This document shows positions 32,340 to 41,901 of a stretch of 64,000 nucleotides of DNA, one piece after another; position 1 is the stretch's first letter; every line of letters begins with the position of its first letter. This DNA comes from CAJCIS01 sp965276755. Lineage in GTDB: Bacteria > Pseudomonadota > Alphaproteobacteria > Acetobacterales > Acetobacteraceae. The position numbers and the translations under genes were made by a program. The notes beneath the pieces are model-generated. The model worked only from the letters and a program-made list of their open reading frames with translations, had not been told where the DNA came from and ran no database searches. Location of the stretch: positions 2,976,001 to 3,040,000 of the forward strand of contig OZ255625.1 in NCBI GenBank assembly GCA_965276755.1, read 5' to 3'.

Positions 32340-34466
32340 CTAAGCGTTCAACCTGAACAACAAACAACTTCGCCCCGTCACATCATAAACATCCCCGATC
32401 TCGAACGGCTCCTCCCGCGTATCATCGGGCGTATTGGTGTCGAACAGCAGCTTCCAATGCCGGCCATCCGTGCAATCGGGCAACGTGAACTGCACAACGT
32501 CATGATACGCATTCAACACAAACAACATCGTCGCCGCGCGGCCGCGGCGCCTGATGCCCGTCTCCTGCGCACGGCCATCCATCAACATGCCGAAACAACG
32601 CATGTTCTCATCGCCCCAGGCCTCAGGCGTCATCTCCCCGCCAGAGGCATTGATCCAACTGACATCGCGAACCCCAAGCTCCTCATTCATGCTGCCCGTC
32701 ATGAAGCGGCCGCGGCGCAAAATGCGATACTCCCGCCGCAGCGCGGTCAGCTTCTGCACGAAGCGGGTCAGGCACTGGCCCTTTTCCTTGATGTTCCAGT
32801 TGACCCAGGAAATATCGTCATCCTGGCAATAGGCGTTGTTGTTACCGCCCTGCGTGCGTGCAAACTCGTCGCCGGCTAGGATCATCGGCGTGCCCTGGCT
32901 CAGCAGCAGCGTTGCCATCATGTTGCGCATCTGCCGGTTGCGCATTTCCCAGATCGCCTCGTCGTCGGTCTGGCCTTCCGCACCATGGTTCCAACTGTAA
33001 TTGTTGTCGCTGCCGTCGCGGTTGTCCTCGCCATTGGCCTCGTTGTGCTTCTCGTTGTAGCTGACCACGTCATTCAGCGTGAAGCCGTCATGGGCGGTGA
33101 TGAAATTGACCGTTGCCCAAGGCTTGCGCCCGCGCTTGTTGAACGTGTTGGAACTCGCACACATGCGCTCGGCCATTTCAGCCGCCGACACCTCGCCCTT
33201 CCAGAAGGCGCGCGTTGTATCGCGGTAGCGGTCGTTCCATTCCGCCCAACCGGGCGGAAAGCCGCCGACCTGGTAGCCGCCAGGCCCGCAATCCCACGGC
33301 TCGGCGATCAGCTTGACGCCCGAAAGCACCGGGTCCTGACCACAAGCTTTCAAGAATCCGCTCTGGTCATCAAATCCATGCGGTTCGCGCGCCAGAATGG
33401 TGCCCAGGTCGAAGCGGAAGCCATCGACCTGCATTTCCGTCGCCCAGTAGCGCAGGCTGTCGGTCACCATCTGGATCACGCGCGGGTGGCTCAGATTGAC
33501 CGTATTGCCGGTCCCGGTGTCGTTGATGTAGAAACGGTTTTGATCAGGCAGCAGCCGGTAGTAGCTGGCATTGTCGATGCCCTTGAAGGACAGCGTCGGG
33601 CCCATCTCGTTGCCCTCGGCCGTGTGGTTATACACCACGTCCAGAATGACCTCCAGGCCCGCATCGTGCAGGCGCGCGACCATCTCCTTGAATTCGGCGT
33701 GCACGAAACCAGGGTTGATCGAATAGCGCGGGTCCGGCGCGAAAAAACCGATCGTGTTGTAGCCCCAGTAATTGACCAGGTTCTTGGCCGCCAGGTAATC
33801 GTCATTGACGAAGGTATGGATCGGCAGCAATTCGACCGAGGTGACACCGATCGACTTGATGTAATCGACGACCTCCCGCTTGGCCAGGCCGCCGAACTTG
33901 CCGCGCAGCTCGTCAGGCACGGCGGGATGGCGCATGGTAAAGCCGCGCACATGGGTTTCGTAGAAAATCGTGCGCTCCCAAGGCACGCGCGGCTTGCTAG
34001 CCCGGCCCCAGGTGAAGGCCGGATCAACGACGCGGCATTTGGGCATATACGGCGCGCTGTCACGCTCATCAAAGCTCATATCAGCAGCCTCGTCGCCAAC
34101 GGTGTAGCCAAATACCGCCGGGTCCCATTTCAGCGCGCCGGTATGCGCCTTGGCATAAGGGTCGAGCAGCAGCTTGTTGTGGTTGAAACGATGGCCTTCC
34201 TCGGGCGCATACGGCCCGTGCACACGATAGGCATAGACCGTGCCCGGCCGCGCCTCGTGCACGTAGCCGTGGAATACCTCGTCGGTATATTCAGGCAATT
34301 CGATGCGCTCGACCTCGCGCTCGCCGCTTTCATCGAACAGGCACAGCTCGACGCAGGTCGCATTGCCTGAAAACAGGGCGAAATTCACGCCAAGCCCATC
34401 CCAGGTTGCACCCAGCGGATAGGGCAGGCCCTCGGACAGGCGGGATTTCTGGGCGTTGCCGCTCAT
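32340..34466 (-). CDS. glgX: Glycogen debranching enzyme (isoamylase type)
   Basis: 708 residues. It hydrolyses alpha-1,6 branches of phosphorylase-limit glycogen. An N-terminal CBM48 beta-sandwich (YPLGATWDGLGVNFALFSGN) precedes the GH13 barrel: HVRGFTMRHPAVP, VYNHTAEGNEMGPT, nucleophile Asp in VDGFRFDLGTILAREPHG near 350, acid Glu in VKLIAEPWDCGPGGYQVG near 389, and the transition-state Asp in FITAHDGFTLNDVVSYNEKH near 460. The start at 34466 has AAGGAG upstream; a further ATG at 34493 would place the ribosome site inside the gene. No other glycogen genes are adjacent. Intact. Confidence 0.95.
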   Translation of the reverse strand: MSGNAQKSRLSEGLPYPLGATWDGLGVNFALFSGNATCVELCLFDESGEREVERIELPEYTDEVFHGYVHEARPGTVYAYRVHGPYAPEEGHRFNHNKLLLDPYAKAHTGALKWDPAVFGYTVGDEAADMSFDERDSAPYMPKCRVVDPAFTWGRASKPRVPWERTIFYETHVRGFTMRHPAVPDELRGKFGGLAKREVVDYIKSIGVTSVELLPIHTFVNDDYLAAKNLVNYWGYNTIGFFAPDPRYSINPGFVHAEFKEMVARLHDAGLEVILDVVYNHTAEGNEMGPTLSFKGIDNASYYRLLPDQNRFYINDTGTGNTVNLSHPRVIQMVTDSLRYWATEMQVDGFRFDLGTILAREPHGFDDQSGFLKACGQDPVLSGVKLIAEPWDCGPGGYQVGGFPPGWAEWNDRYRDTTRAFWKGEVSAAEMAERMCASSNTFNKRGRKPWATVNFITAHDGFTLNDVVSYNEKHNEANGEDNRDGSDNNYSWNHGAEGQTDDEAIWEMRNRQMRNMMATLLLSQGTPMILAGDEFARTQGGNNNAYCQDDDISWVNWNIKEKGQCLTRFVQKLTALRREYRILRRGRFMTGSMNEELGVRDVSWINASGGEMTPEAWGDENMRCFGMLMDGRAQETGIRRRGRAATMLFVLNAYHDVVQFTLPDCTDGRHWKLLFDTNTPDDTREEPFEIGDVYDVTGRSCLLFRLNA

Positions 34467-34603
34467 GCGCGTCGGTGCTCCTTGGGGAAGCATCCATAAA
34501 CCCTGGCGGGAATGGCCGGTTGCCCCCGCGGCTAAAAATGGGGCGCCAAAAAACTCCGCCCGGGTGGCAATCGCGCCGCCTCACGCCTAAAGACGCACCC
34601 GCC

Positions 34604-35764
34604 ATGCCCCAAGCCGATATCACAGACGCGCCTCACCCCGCCCTGCTGCCCGCCGGCCTGCGGGATTTGCTGCCCCCGCATGCCGAGGGCGAGGCCGCCA
34701 GCATCACCGCCATGATGGCCATCTTCGCCGCCCACGCCTATCGCCGCGTCGAACCCCCGCTGCTGGAATTCGAAGAAGCCTTCCTGCGCGGCGCCGGCGG
34801 TGCAGTCGCCGAGCAGAGCTTTCGCATCATGGACCCCGACAGCGCCCGCATGATGGTGCTGCGCCCGGACATGACGCCGCAAATCGCCCGCATCGCGGCA
34901 ACCCGCCTGGGTGCCGCCCCCCGGCCGCTGCGCCTGTGCTATGCCGGCCATTGCGTGCGCGTTTCCACCGCCGGCACAGGCGCCACGGACCGCCAGGTGG
35001 CGCAGGCCGGCATCGAGCTGATCGGCGCCGACAGCGCACAGGCGGACGCCGAAATCATGCTGACCGCTTTCGAGGCGCTCGCCGCCGTCGGCCTGACCGG
35101 GCTCAGCCTGGATCTGACGCTGCCCAACCTGGTCCCCGCGCTGCTGGACGAGGCGGACCTGACGCCGGCCACCCGCCGCGCGCTGAGCCATGCGCTGGAC
35201 CGCAAGGACGCGGCCGCGGTCGGTGCCCATGGCGGGGCGCTGGCCCCCTTGCTCACCGAGCTTCTGCAAGCCGCCGGGCCCGCGGCGCCGGCCATGGCCG
35301 CCCTGCGTGCCGCCGCACTCCCCGCCCCCGCGCGCGCACTGGCCGAACGTCTGGCCGAGGTGCTCGGCCTGATGGGCCAGGCGGCGCCCGGCCTGCGCCT
35401 GACCGTGGACCCGGTCGAATTTCGCGGCTTGCGCTACCACACTGGCCTGGCCATGACGGTATTTGCCCCGGGCTGGCCGGAGGAACTCGGCCGCGGCGGC
35501 CGCTACTTTTCCGCGGACGGCGAGCCCGCCACCGGCCTGACCCTGTACGCGGACGCGGTGCTGCGCGCGGCGCCGGCCGCCCCTGCGCGGCCGAGGCTGT
35601 ATGTTCCAGCGGGCACGCCCGCGCATTTGGCGGCGGCGCAACGCGCGGCGGGGTTTGCGACGTTGGCCGGGCTGGTGGCGGTGGCCGATGATGCGCGGGA
35701 AGCGCGGAGGCTTGATTGCACACATGTGTTGAAGGCAAGTGCGGTAGAAGAAGTTCTTTCTTGA
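34604..35764 (+). CDS. hisZ: ATP phosphoribosyltransferase regulatory subunit HisZ
   Basis: 386 residues, a catalytically silent HisRS paralogue that, with the short HisG, forms the first enzyme of histidine synthesis and carries its feedback control. HisRS-like features: LLPAGLRDLLPPHAEGEA, MMVLRPDMTPQIARIAATRL, YAGHCVRVSTAGTGATDRQV, then VEFRGLRYHTGLAMTVFAP and GRGGRYFSADGEPATGLTL. The anticodon-binding domain is absent, consistent with HisZ. The ATG at 34604 is used; the open frame before it is spurious. The last codons run into the family A doublet (the final Ser is encoded in it). Followed by purA on the same strand; hisZ-purA adjacency is common in Acetobacteraceae as I recall. No hisG in the window. 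Confidence 0.9.
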   Translation: MPQADITDAPHPALLPAGLRDLLPPHAEGEAASITAMMAIFAAHAYRRVEPPLLEFEEAFLRGAGGAVAEQSFRIMDPDSARMMVLRPDMTPQIARIAATRLGAAPRPLRLCYAGHCVRVSTAGTGATDRQVAQAGIELIGADSAQADAEIMLTAFEALAAVGLTGLSLDLTLPNLVPALLDEADLTPATRRALSHALDRKDAAAVGAHGGALAPLLTELLQAAGPAAPAMAALRAAALPAPARALAERLAEVLGLMGQAAPGLRLTVDPVEFRGLRYHTGLAMTVFAPGWPEELGRGGRYFSADGEPATGLTLYADAVLRAAPAAPARPRLYVPAGTPAHLAAAQRAAGFATLAGLVAVADDAREARRLDCTHVLKASAVEEVLS

Positions 35765-35830
35765 AAGAAAGAACCAAAGAACTTTTGTCTTATAGATAAA
35801 GTTTTTTGGTCCTTTTTTTCAAAAAAGGAC
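35753..35830. repeat. Family A doublet between hisZ and purA (A7)
   Basis: Left half GTTCTTTCTTGAAAGAAAG then AACCAAAGAACTTTTG; right half AAAGTTTTTTGGTCC to AAAAAAGGAC; the spacer is about 10 bp. The left half carries compensating C/G changes (TTTC-GAAA), and it overlaps the hisZ stop by several bases. Confidence 0.75.
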
Positions 35831-35860
35831 TGCTTTCTTTCTTTTCTAAGGTTTACGCGA

Positions 35861-37150
35861 ATGGCCAACGTTGCCGTAATCGGCGCCCAATGGGGCGATG
35901 AAGGCAAAGGCAAGGTCGTGGACTGGCTCGCCAGCCGCGCCGACGCCGTCGTGCGATTTCAGGGTGGCCACAATGCCGGCCATACACTGGTTGTCGGCAA
36001 TCAGACCTACAAGCTCTCGCTGCTGCCGAGCGGGCTGGTGCGCGGCAAGCTGGGCATCATCGGCAACGGCGTGGTCGTCGATCCGCAGGCGCTGCTTGAT
36101 GAAATCGCGCGCGTCACCGCCCAGGGCCTGCGTGTCACGCCGGAGACGCTGCGCATCGCCGATAATGCGCCGCTGATCCTGCCGCTGCACGCAGCGCTCG
36201 ATCGCGCGCGCGAGGCAGCGCGCGGCGACCGTCGCATCGGCACCACCGGCCGCGGCATCGGCCCGGCTTACGAGGACAAGGTTGCACGGCGCGCCATTCG
36301 CGCCTGTGACCTGGCAGAGCCCGACACGCTCTCGGTCAAGCTGGACGAATTGCTGCTGCATCACAACACGCTGCTGGCCGGCCTGGGCGCGCCGACCTTC
36401 GAAAAAGCCGCGCTGCTGGAAGGATTGCTGGCGATCGCGCCGCGGCTGTTGCCGTTTATCGAACCGGTGTGGGAAATGCTGGACGCGTTGCGTCGCGCGG
36501 GACGACGCATCTTGTTCGAAGGCGCACAGGCGGTGATGCTGGATGTCGATCACGGCACCTATCCGTTCGTCACCAGCAGCAACACGGTCGCCGCCACCGC
36601 GGCCAGCGGCGCCGGCGTGGGGCCGTCCGCCGTGGGTTTCGTGCTGGGCATTGCCAAGGCTTACTGCACGCGCGTGGGTGCCGGGCCTTTCCCCACCGAA
36701 TTGCACGACGAGACGGGCCGGTTGCTGGGCGAGCGCGGGCACGAATTCGGCACCGTCACCGGGCGCGCGCGGCGCTGCGGCTGGTTTGATGCGGCGCTGG
36801 TGCGCCAGGCGGTCAAGGTGGGGGGCGTTCAGGGTCTGGCGCTTACCAAGCTGGATGTGCTGGACGGGTTGGCGGAGTTGCGCGTTTGCACGGGCTACAC
36901 AATTGGCGGGATTGCGTTCCGGCATTTGCCCGCAGCACCTGGCGCGCAGGCGGCGGCGGTGCCGGTTTATGAAACGATGGAAGGGTGGCGGGACAGCACG
37001 CGCGGCGCTCGGTCCTGGGCTGATCTGCCGGCGCAGGCAATTAAATATGTGCGGCGGATCGAGGAATTGGTGGAGGCGCCGGTGACGCTGCTGAGCACGA
37101 GCCCGGAGCGGGACGACACGATCATGGTGCGCGATCCGTTTGCCGATTGA
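35861..37150 (+). CDS. purA: Adenylosuccinate synthetase
   Basis: 429 residues, usual length. GTP-dependent condensation of IMP with aspartate, first step from IMP to AMP. Motifs: VAVIGAQWGDEGKGKVVDWL (GDEGKGK, with catalytic Asp), VRFQGGHNAGHTLVVG (catalytic His), IGTTGRGIGPAYEDKVARRA, LFEGAQAVMLDVDHGTYPFV, TSSNTVAATAASGAGVG, and the C-terminal LALTKLDVLDGL with GTP-binding LLSTSPERDDT. ATG at 35861. Downstream of hisZ with the family A doublet in the spacer, convergent with vapBC. Confidence 0.96.
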   Translation: MANVAVIGAQWGDEGKGKVVDWLASRADAVVRFQGGHNAGHTLVVGNQTYKLSLLPSGLVRGKLGIIGNGVVVDPQALLDEIARVTAQGLRVTPETLRIADNAPLILPLHAALDRAREAARGDRRIGTTGRGIGPAYEDKVARRAIRACDLAEPDTLSVKLDELLLHHNTLLAGLGAPTFEKAALLEGLLAIAPRLLPFIEPVWEMLDALRRAGRRILFEGAQAVMLDVDHGTYPFVTSSNTVAATAASGAGVGPSAVGFVLGIAKAYCTRVGAGPFPTELHDETGRLLGERGHEFGTVTGRARRCGWFDAALVRQAVKVGGVQGLALTKLDVLDGLAELRVCTGYTIGGIAFRHLPAAPGAQAAAVPVYETMEGWRDSTRGARSWADLPAQAIKYVRRIEELVEAPVTLLSTSPERDDTIMVRDPFAD

Positions 37151-37179
37151 AGCGCGTGGACTGTGTTTCCGCAGATGTA

Positions 37180-37306
37180 ATACCAACCGGCGTTGAAACT
37201 GACACATGATCAGGGAGAGAAAGATTAGGGGAGATGTGGCTGACGTATACGTCAGCCACATCTCCCCCAGCCTTACTCTAAGAGTCAATTTTTCTGCTGG
37301 CTGGTA
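37180..37306. repeat. MITE-like element with a perfect 40-bp palindrome (B5)
   Basis: A perfect palindrome occupies 37228-37267: GGGGAGATGTGGCTGACGTA followed by its exact reverse complement. Outer flanks are imperfect terminal inverted repeats, TACCAACCGGC at 37180 and GCTGGCTGGTA at 37296-37306. It lies between convergent purA and vapC and is related to 32166-32331. No transposase inside. Confidence 0.8.
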
Positions 37307-37332
37307 CAATGCGGCTTCAACCCCGAACTGGA

Positions 37333-37734
37333 TCATTTCGGCGCGGCCTCGATGTCGGTCTGCGCGAAATCATTGCCTTTGAACAGCAGGGGATGCCCGG
37401 TCGCACGCGCGAGTGCGTAGGAAAAGCAATCGCCGATATTCAGCCCGGCAGGGTGCCGGCCCTTCCCGTAGGTGCGAAAGGCGCCGACAGCAAGGGTAGC
37501 CTGCTGCGCTGTCACCGAAACAATCTCGGCGTCGCTCAGCGCAAAGAATCGCTCCAGCCGCTCGCGGCCGGCCTCGCGCTTGCGGCCTTCGATCACGAAC
37601 GACAATTCGACGCGCGTGACGGCCGAGACCAGGCGAATAGATGCGCCTGCAATGGCCTGCGCATAGCTGCGCTGGTCCTCTTCTTCAAAAAGGATCGCGA
37701 CCACGGCAGACGTGTCGATCACCATCAGGTCCAC
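37333..37734 (-). CDS. vapC: VapC-type PIN-domain toxin
   Basis: 133 residues. PIN-fold ribonuclease; VapC toxins cut specific tRNAs or rRNA. Acidic catalytic residues: Asp in MVIDTSAVVAILFEEED, Glu in VTRVELSFVIEGRKRE, and Asp in LNIGDCFSYALARATGHPLL, followed by the typical LLFKGNDFAQTDIE ending. Start overlaps the vapB stop by 10 nt, so the pair is translationally coupled. All conserved acidic positions are present, so the toxin is probably active, in contrast with the broken modules near 11-12.6 kb. Confidence 0.92.
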   Translation of the reverse strand: MDLMVIDTSAVVAILFEEEDQRSYAQAIAGASIRLVSAVTRVELSFVIEGRKREAGRERLERFFALSDAEIVSVTAQQATLAVGAFRTYGKGRHPAGLNIGDCFSYALARATGHPLLFKGNDFAQTDIEAAPK

Positions 37735-37982
37735 ATGCCTGTTTCGTCGTAGCCGGCAATCTCATCGGGCGTTCGAAGGTCGAAATCGGGCAGAGCGGCG
37801 CATTCACGGCCTAACGCGGCGAGTTGGTCTGCCAACTGGACAGGCTGCCCGCGTCGCAGCCGCTCGCGATCCAGCCGCTCGGCGAGTGCCTTGCGTATGG
37901 CGTCCGTCAACGTCTCCCCGGTGAGAGCGGCGACCTCTCGGGCAAGCCGATCGGTCTCCTTGTCCTTCAGGCTCAGGGCCAC
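37725..37982 (-). CDS. vapB: VapB-type antitoxin
   Basis: 85 residues from a GTG start with GGAG upstream. Opening MALSLKDKETDRLAREVAAL, then GETLTDAIRKALAERLDRER, matches the Rv0623/PSK-type VapB group: a short ribbon-helix-helix DNA-binding part followed by an extended tail (LRTPDEIAGYDETGMW) that binds VapC. Encoded first in the operon, as usual. Expected to autorepress from the promoter at 38014-38042. Confidence 0.9.
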   Translation of the reverse strand: MALSLKDKETDRLAREVAALTGETLTDAIRKALAERLDRERLRRGQPVQLADQLAALGRECAALPDFDLRTPDEIAGYDETGMWT

Positions 37983-38013
37983 TGGCTGGCTCCCCGTATA
38001 TAATCATCGCCTG

Positions 38014-38042
38014 AATATAGAAGCACTTGGCCTGTTGGACAA
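38014..38042 (-). promoter_or_regulatory. Candidate vapBC promoter
   Basis: On the minus strand TTGTCC (38042-38037) and TATATT (38019-38014) are separated by exactly 17 nt, about 30-60 nt upstream of the vapB GTG. Downstream TGATTATATACGG is A/T-rich and could be the operator. Inferred from consensus similarity only. Confidence 0.5.
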
Positions 38043-38107
38043 GCGGCACGGACGCAGCTTGGAAAAGGAAAGCCGGGGGAAGCAGTGCCTGCCCCCCGGC
38101 CCCCGTC

Positions 38108-40214
38108 TTAATTATGCAACCAGGGGAACATGGTGTGTGGACTATCGGGTGCCGTTACGTGACTCTGCGTTGACTCGGCTGCGTCATGGCTGCCGGCATA
38201 GACCACGTCCGTCGTCGTGCCCTCCCGCTGCAGCGCGAAATCGCCTGTTGTGTAATTGCCGGCAAATGCCAGCGTGTCGAGCACGTGGTGGCTCGCATCG
38301 AACAATGTCAGCGTGCCTGCGGCAGAACTCAGCGAACTCGCCTGCAGCTTGGCAAGGGCGATGCGATCGCCCGTGCCGAAACCGGCCAGCGTGCTGCTCA
38401 CGCTTGCCGGTGATCCAAAATACAGGCCGTCCCCGCCACCGGCGCCAAAGACGATCGAGGCGATGCTCACCGTGCCGCCCGTTAAAGCGAGATAGGCGTG
38501 GCTGTCGATGACAATCGACCCCTTGCCGCTGATGGCACCGCTCAAGGTCCAATGCGCGTTGCCGTCTTCGATTATTGTGGAAAATCCCGCAATGCTCGTG
38601 CCAAATCCGCCGAGCGCGCCATGCGCCACGCCCGCCAGAACCAGCGTGTCGTTGACTGTGGGGTCGGCCACGATTTTGCCCTCGAATATGGCACCCGCTT
38701 GCACAACCAGCGTGCCAGCGGCGCCGCTGAACGCCACAGCGTCGCCCATGGTGCCGCCCATGGTGTCGGCGCCACCGATGATCGTGCCTGACGTAATCAC
38801 TGTGCCGCCCTGGATATCCACCCCGGCCCCGCCGGTAGCGCCGCCATTATGGTTTGGCGCGCCACCCGCACCACCGGTCCTTGTGCCCTGATTGGTCAGC
38901 GTGGCGCCTGAGGAGACGATGCCGCCAGCTCCGCCATAGCCACCGTAATTGTACTGGTTTGGCGAGCCGCCGGCGCCGCCTGCGATCACGCCTTTATTGG
39001 TGAGCGTTCCGCTGCTTGCAAGCGTCACGCCGGCACCGCCATAGCCGCCGTAATACCGCCCCGAGCCGCCTGCAATCAGGCCCGCATTAAGGGCGGACGC
39101 GGCGGCCGCGATCGCCACACCAACGCCGCCCTCGCCAGAGCCATAAAAGCCGCTTCTGCCTAAGCTGCCCATGATCGTGCCGTGGTTGGTCAGCGAGGCG
39201 CCTGCCCCCAAAACTACGCCGGCTTTGCCCAAACCATACCTATATCCCGCTTCGACCACGCCATTGTTGAGCAATACACCGCCCGTATCCATCACCCCAA
39301 CGCCGCCGGATTTCGGGTAACGCTCCTGGAACGGATACGCGCCATGGCCGCCCGCGATCATGCCGTCATTGGTCAAGACCCCGCCCGTCAGCGAAACGCC
39401 TGTGCCGCCCGGAATATCGAAGTAAGACGGGCCGTAAGAGCCCAAAAAGCCATTGCCTCCGTCGATTGTCCCGCTATTGGTTGTGGTGCTGCCAACAGCC
39501 ACGAGCCCCACGCCTGCAACGTTCCCGTTGACGTCGCCTCTATTGACAAACACGCAGCCCGCTCCCAGCGTCACGGCCGCACCCGAAGCGTTGTAGCTGC
39601 GCACGCTGCCGCTGAGGATAGTGCCCGTATTGGTCAACGTTCCGGCGGCCGTGAAATCCACGCCAATGCCGCCATTGCCGCCTCCGGCGTCGCCCCCGTA
39701 GATCGTGCCGCTGTTGCTCACAGTCAGTCCGGCGCCGGTAACATCTACGCCGATGCCGCCACTCTGTCCGCCGGAAGTGACGTAGGGGTTCTGGTTACCT
39801 GCGCCACCGCCATCGATCTTACCAGAATTGACGATCTTCCCGCCGGCGGCATCGATCCCATTACCACCAACACCGCCATAGGGATTACTGCCGTTGTTGC
39901 CTCCGCCGCTGCCTCCGGAGCCGCCGGCGATCGTGCCGCTATTGACGATCGTGCCGCTTGCGGTCAGGTCGATGCCCACCCCTCCGGCGCCGCCTGGCAT
40001 GGTCTGCGTGTAACGCGACCCCCCGGGCCGCGGTGACCGAGCCGTGATTGAGAACTTCGTCGCCCGCCTGCGCGCCCATGATGCCGGCAGCCCCGTAGGT
40101 CTGCGTCACGTCGATGACGCCGGTGGGCGTGACGGTCAGCGGACTCGCGTGATGCTTCGTGTCGAGAAATACAGTGCGCGTCACGGTGTTGGAAATGCGG
40201 CTTCCCGTCATCAT
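38108..40214 (-). pseudogene. Glycine-rich repeat (beta-helix-like) surface protein, frameshifted at a G6 tract
   Basis: About 700 residues if repaired. The N-terminal frame (ATG near 40214) begins with SRISNTVTRTVFLDTKHHAS and reaches LNHGSVTAARG; the rest is in another frame from GGSRYTQTMPGG to the stop at 38108. The switch falls at a run of six C on the plus strand (40019-40024); removing one base restores the frame. The body has more than a dozen units of the form (V/L)xNxGxIxGGxGG, expected to form a right-handed beta-helix, then a conserved tail with GTLVVQAGAIFEGKIVAD, FSTIIEDGNAHWTLSGAISG and LDTLAFAGNYTTGDFALQRE, seen in filamentous or autotransporter-like proteins. No signal peptide or beta-barrel is visible. 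The product is probably cell-surface or secreted; the export route is unknown. Confidence 0.65.
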
Positions 40215-40441
40215 CGTTCCCGTACCACAAACCGGGCGAAGGTCACACGACCATCGTAGTCGCCGCAAGGTGGTTTCAAGCTTGCCGGCTGGAGTACATG
40301 CAACGCTTATAGAAGCTATAGTTGCGGTCTCATACGTCGACGAGCGTGTTTCGGACAGGAAGCGGCCGCGCGCATATGCGGCGTTCTAGTCTATTCTGTT
40401 TGAAATAGGGTCTGCGTGTTATCGCGCGCAACCCGGCCACC

Positions 40442-41821
40442 CTAAATCCCTGCCCCAGCCACGACCGGGTTGCCCTGCCTCTTGCGCGGCTTGTTTCGCC
40501 GCACGCGTTCCGGATTAGCCGTGATCGTCACACCAAGTGCCGCCAATTTCTCCTGAACCGGCGCAAGCAGCGGATCATCCGGCGACACGCGCTGCGCCGC
40601 CTTGAAGGTCGCTGCGGCAGCCTCAAGATTGCCCGACTTGATGTGTTGTTCGACAACCTGTAGTCTTGCACCAACATTGCGCGCATCCTTGCGCAGCACG
40701 TTCATCAACGCGTTCATCGTGCGTTTGGGATCGCCGGTCGCCTCGGAAAGGTTGGCGACCTGCACAGACATCGCCTGCTCGCGCGCCACGCCAACACCCA
40801 CCGCGTCGAGCATCACGGCACAGGCCGCTTCAAACGCCGCGCCCGCGTCAACCGCTTCGCGCTTGACAGGCAGATTGGAATAATCGCGTGAGAAGAGCGA
40901 TTCCCGGTCGGGAAACCAGCGTGCCCGCACCTTTTCGTTGCTTTCCTCAAAGCGCGCCTGGAACGCCATGGCCTCTTCCTGGGTCGGCAGCCAGCCCTTG
41001 CCCTGCAGCACCCGTGTCACGGACTCCGATATCCGATTCCAAAGGAAGCCGTCCCTCGGCTTGCCCTCATTCTTCTGGTCCAGAAGAAGGCCGGTTTTTG
41101 TCAGCACCTTCTGCCCCAGAACCGTTTGCGAACGATTTCGCGTCCGCTTCTCCGTTTCCGGATTGATCTCCAGCTTGACGCCGCAGATATCGAGGAAATC
41201 GGTCAGCGCATCAAAATTGTTGGTCGCCGTGCGTTCGAAGACGCGCGGCTTGACGTTGTCCTCGCCGAATACATTAGCCCAGCGCATCACCAGCTTGTAA
41301 TAATCATAATCCTGGTTGTAGCCGACCTTGACCGTCGAGAGATCCGGCTCATAGAGACTGCCCATGCGCAGATTCTGCGCATACATGCTGCTGTAATGGC
41401 TTTCCTGGCGTCGCAGATAGATGATCACCGTGATCTTCGAGAAAAGCGGCGACAGGTAATCGTGCAACTGCTGGATTTCCGGGCGCGTTCGCAAAACAAG
41501 GCTGAATTGCTCTGCCGAAATGATCACCCGGTTGATCTTTTTCGGCAGGCCGCGCATTTCGGCGACGAACTCCTCCCGATAAGCCTCCATCCGCGCCGCC
41601 GGCTCCATGCCCTGCCAAATGGGGTCGCCGATCCGCCCGAGATATTTACCTGGTGCCGCGTTGCACGCCACCAAGAGCTGGTGCCTTTTGACGCCGCCAT
41701 GGGTCGTCGGCCAGTAGGCACCCTGCGGCGGCAGTTCGCGGCGATGCCCGTCAAGCGCGAATTGTATGGACGTCGATCCGGTCTTCATCGTGCCGATGCG
41801 GAGGAACAGTTCCGGAAGCAT
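40442..41821 (-). CDS. Sulfotransferase-like protein with TPR-like tail (copy 1)
   Basis: 459 residues. The N-terminus MLPELFLRIGTMKTGSTSIQ carries the P-loop-like 5'-phosphosulfate-binding motif (GxxKTGSTS) of PAPS sulfotransferases; VIISAEQFSLVLRTRPEI and ITVIIYLRRQESHYSSMYAQ match the second (3'-phosphate-binding, R..S) region. The C-terminal part (about residues 370-440) is helical with AAAATFKAAQRVSPDDPLLA, like one or two TPR units, ending in a basic tail. It is about 70% similar by eye to the adjacent gene at 41902-43347. Likely modifies a cell-surface glycan; acceptor unknown. The two genes are 80 bp apart in the same orientation. Confidence 0.75.
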   Translation of the reverse strand: MLPELFLRIGTMKTGSTSIQFALDGHRRELPPQGAYWPTTHGGVKRHQLLVACNAAPGKYLGRIGDPIWQGMEPAARMEAYREEFVAEMRGLPKKINRVIISAEQFSLVLRTRPEIQQLHDYLSPLFSKITVIIYLRRQESHYSSMYAQNLRMGSLYEPDLSTVKVGYNQDYDYYKLVMRWANVFGEDNVKPRVFERTATNNFDALTDFLDICGVKLEINPETEKRTRNRSQTVLGQKVLTKTGLLLDQKNEGKPRDGFLWNRISESVTRVLQGKGWLPTQEEAMAFQARFEESNEKVRARWFPDRESLFSRDYSNLPVKREAVDAGAAFEAACAVMLDAVGVGVAREQAMSVQVANLSEATGDPKRTMNALMNVLRKDARNVGARLQVVEQHIKSGNLEAAAATFKAAQRVSPDDPLLAPVQEKLAALGVTITANPERVRRNKPRKRQGNPVVAGAGI

Positions 41822-41901
41822 ATCTATTACCCAATGTTTGCAAAACCTGCAGTGGGATACTCTATCTTAGATTGGCGCATGGGTGCGGCAAGAATGCGCT
41901 T

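Noticed and set aside
35846..37336. 496-codon minus-strand frame opposite purA
   Set aside because: Basic, low-complexity antisense product, and purA is certain.
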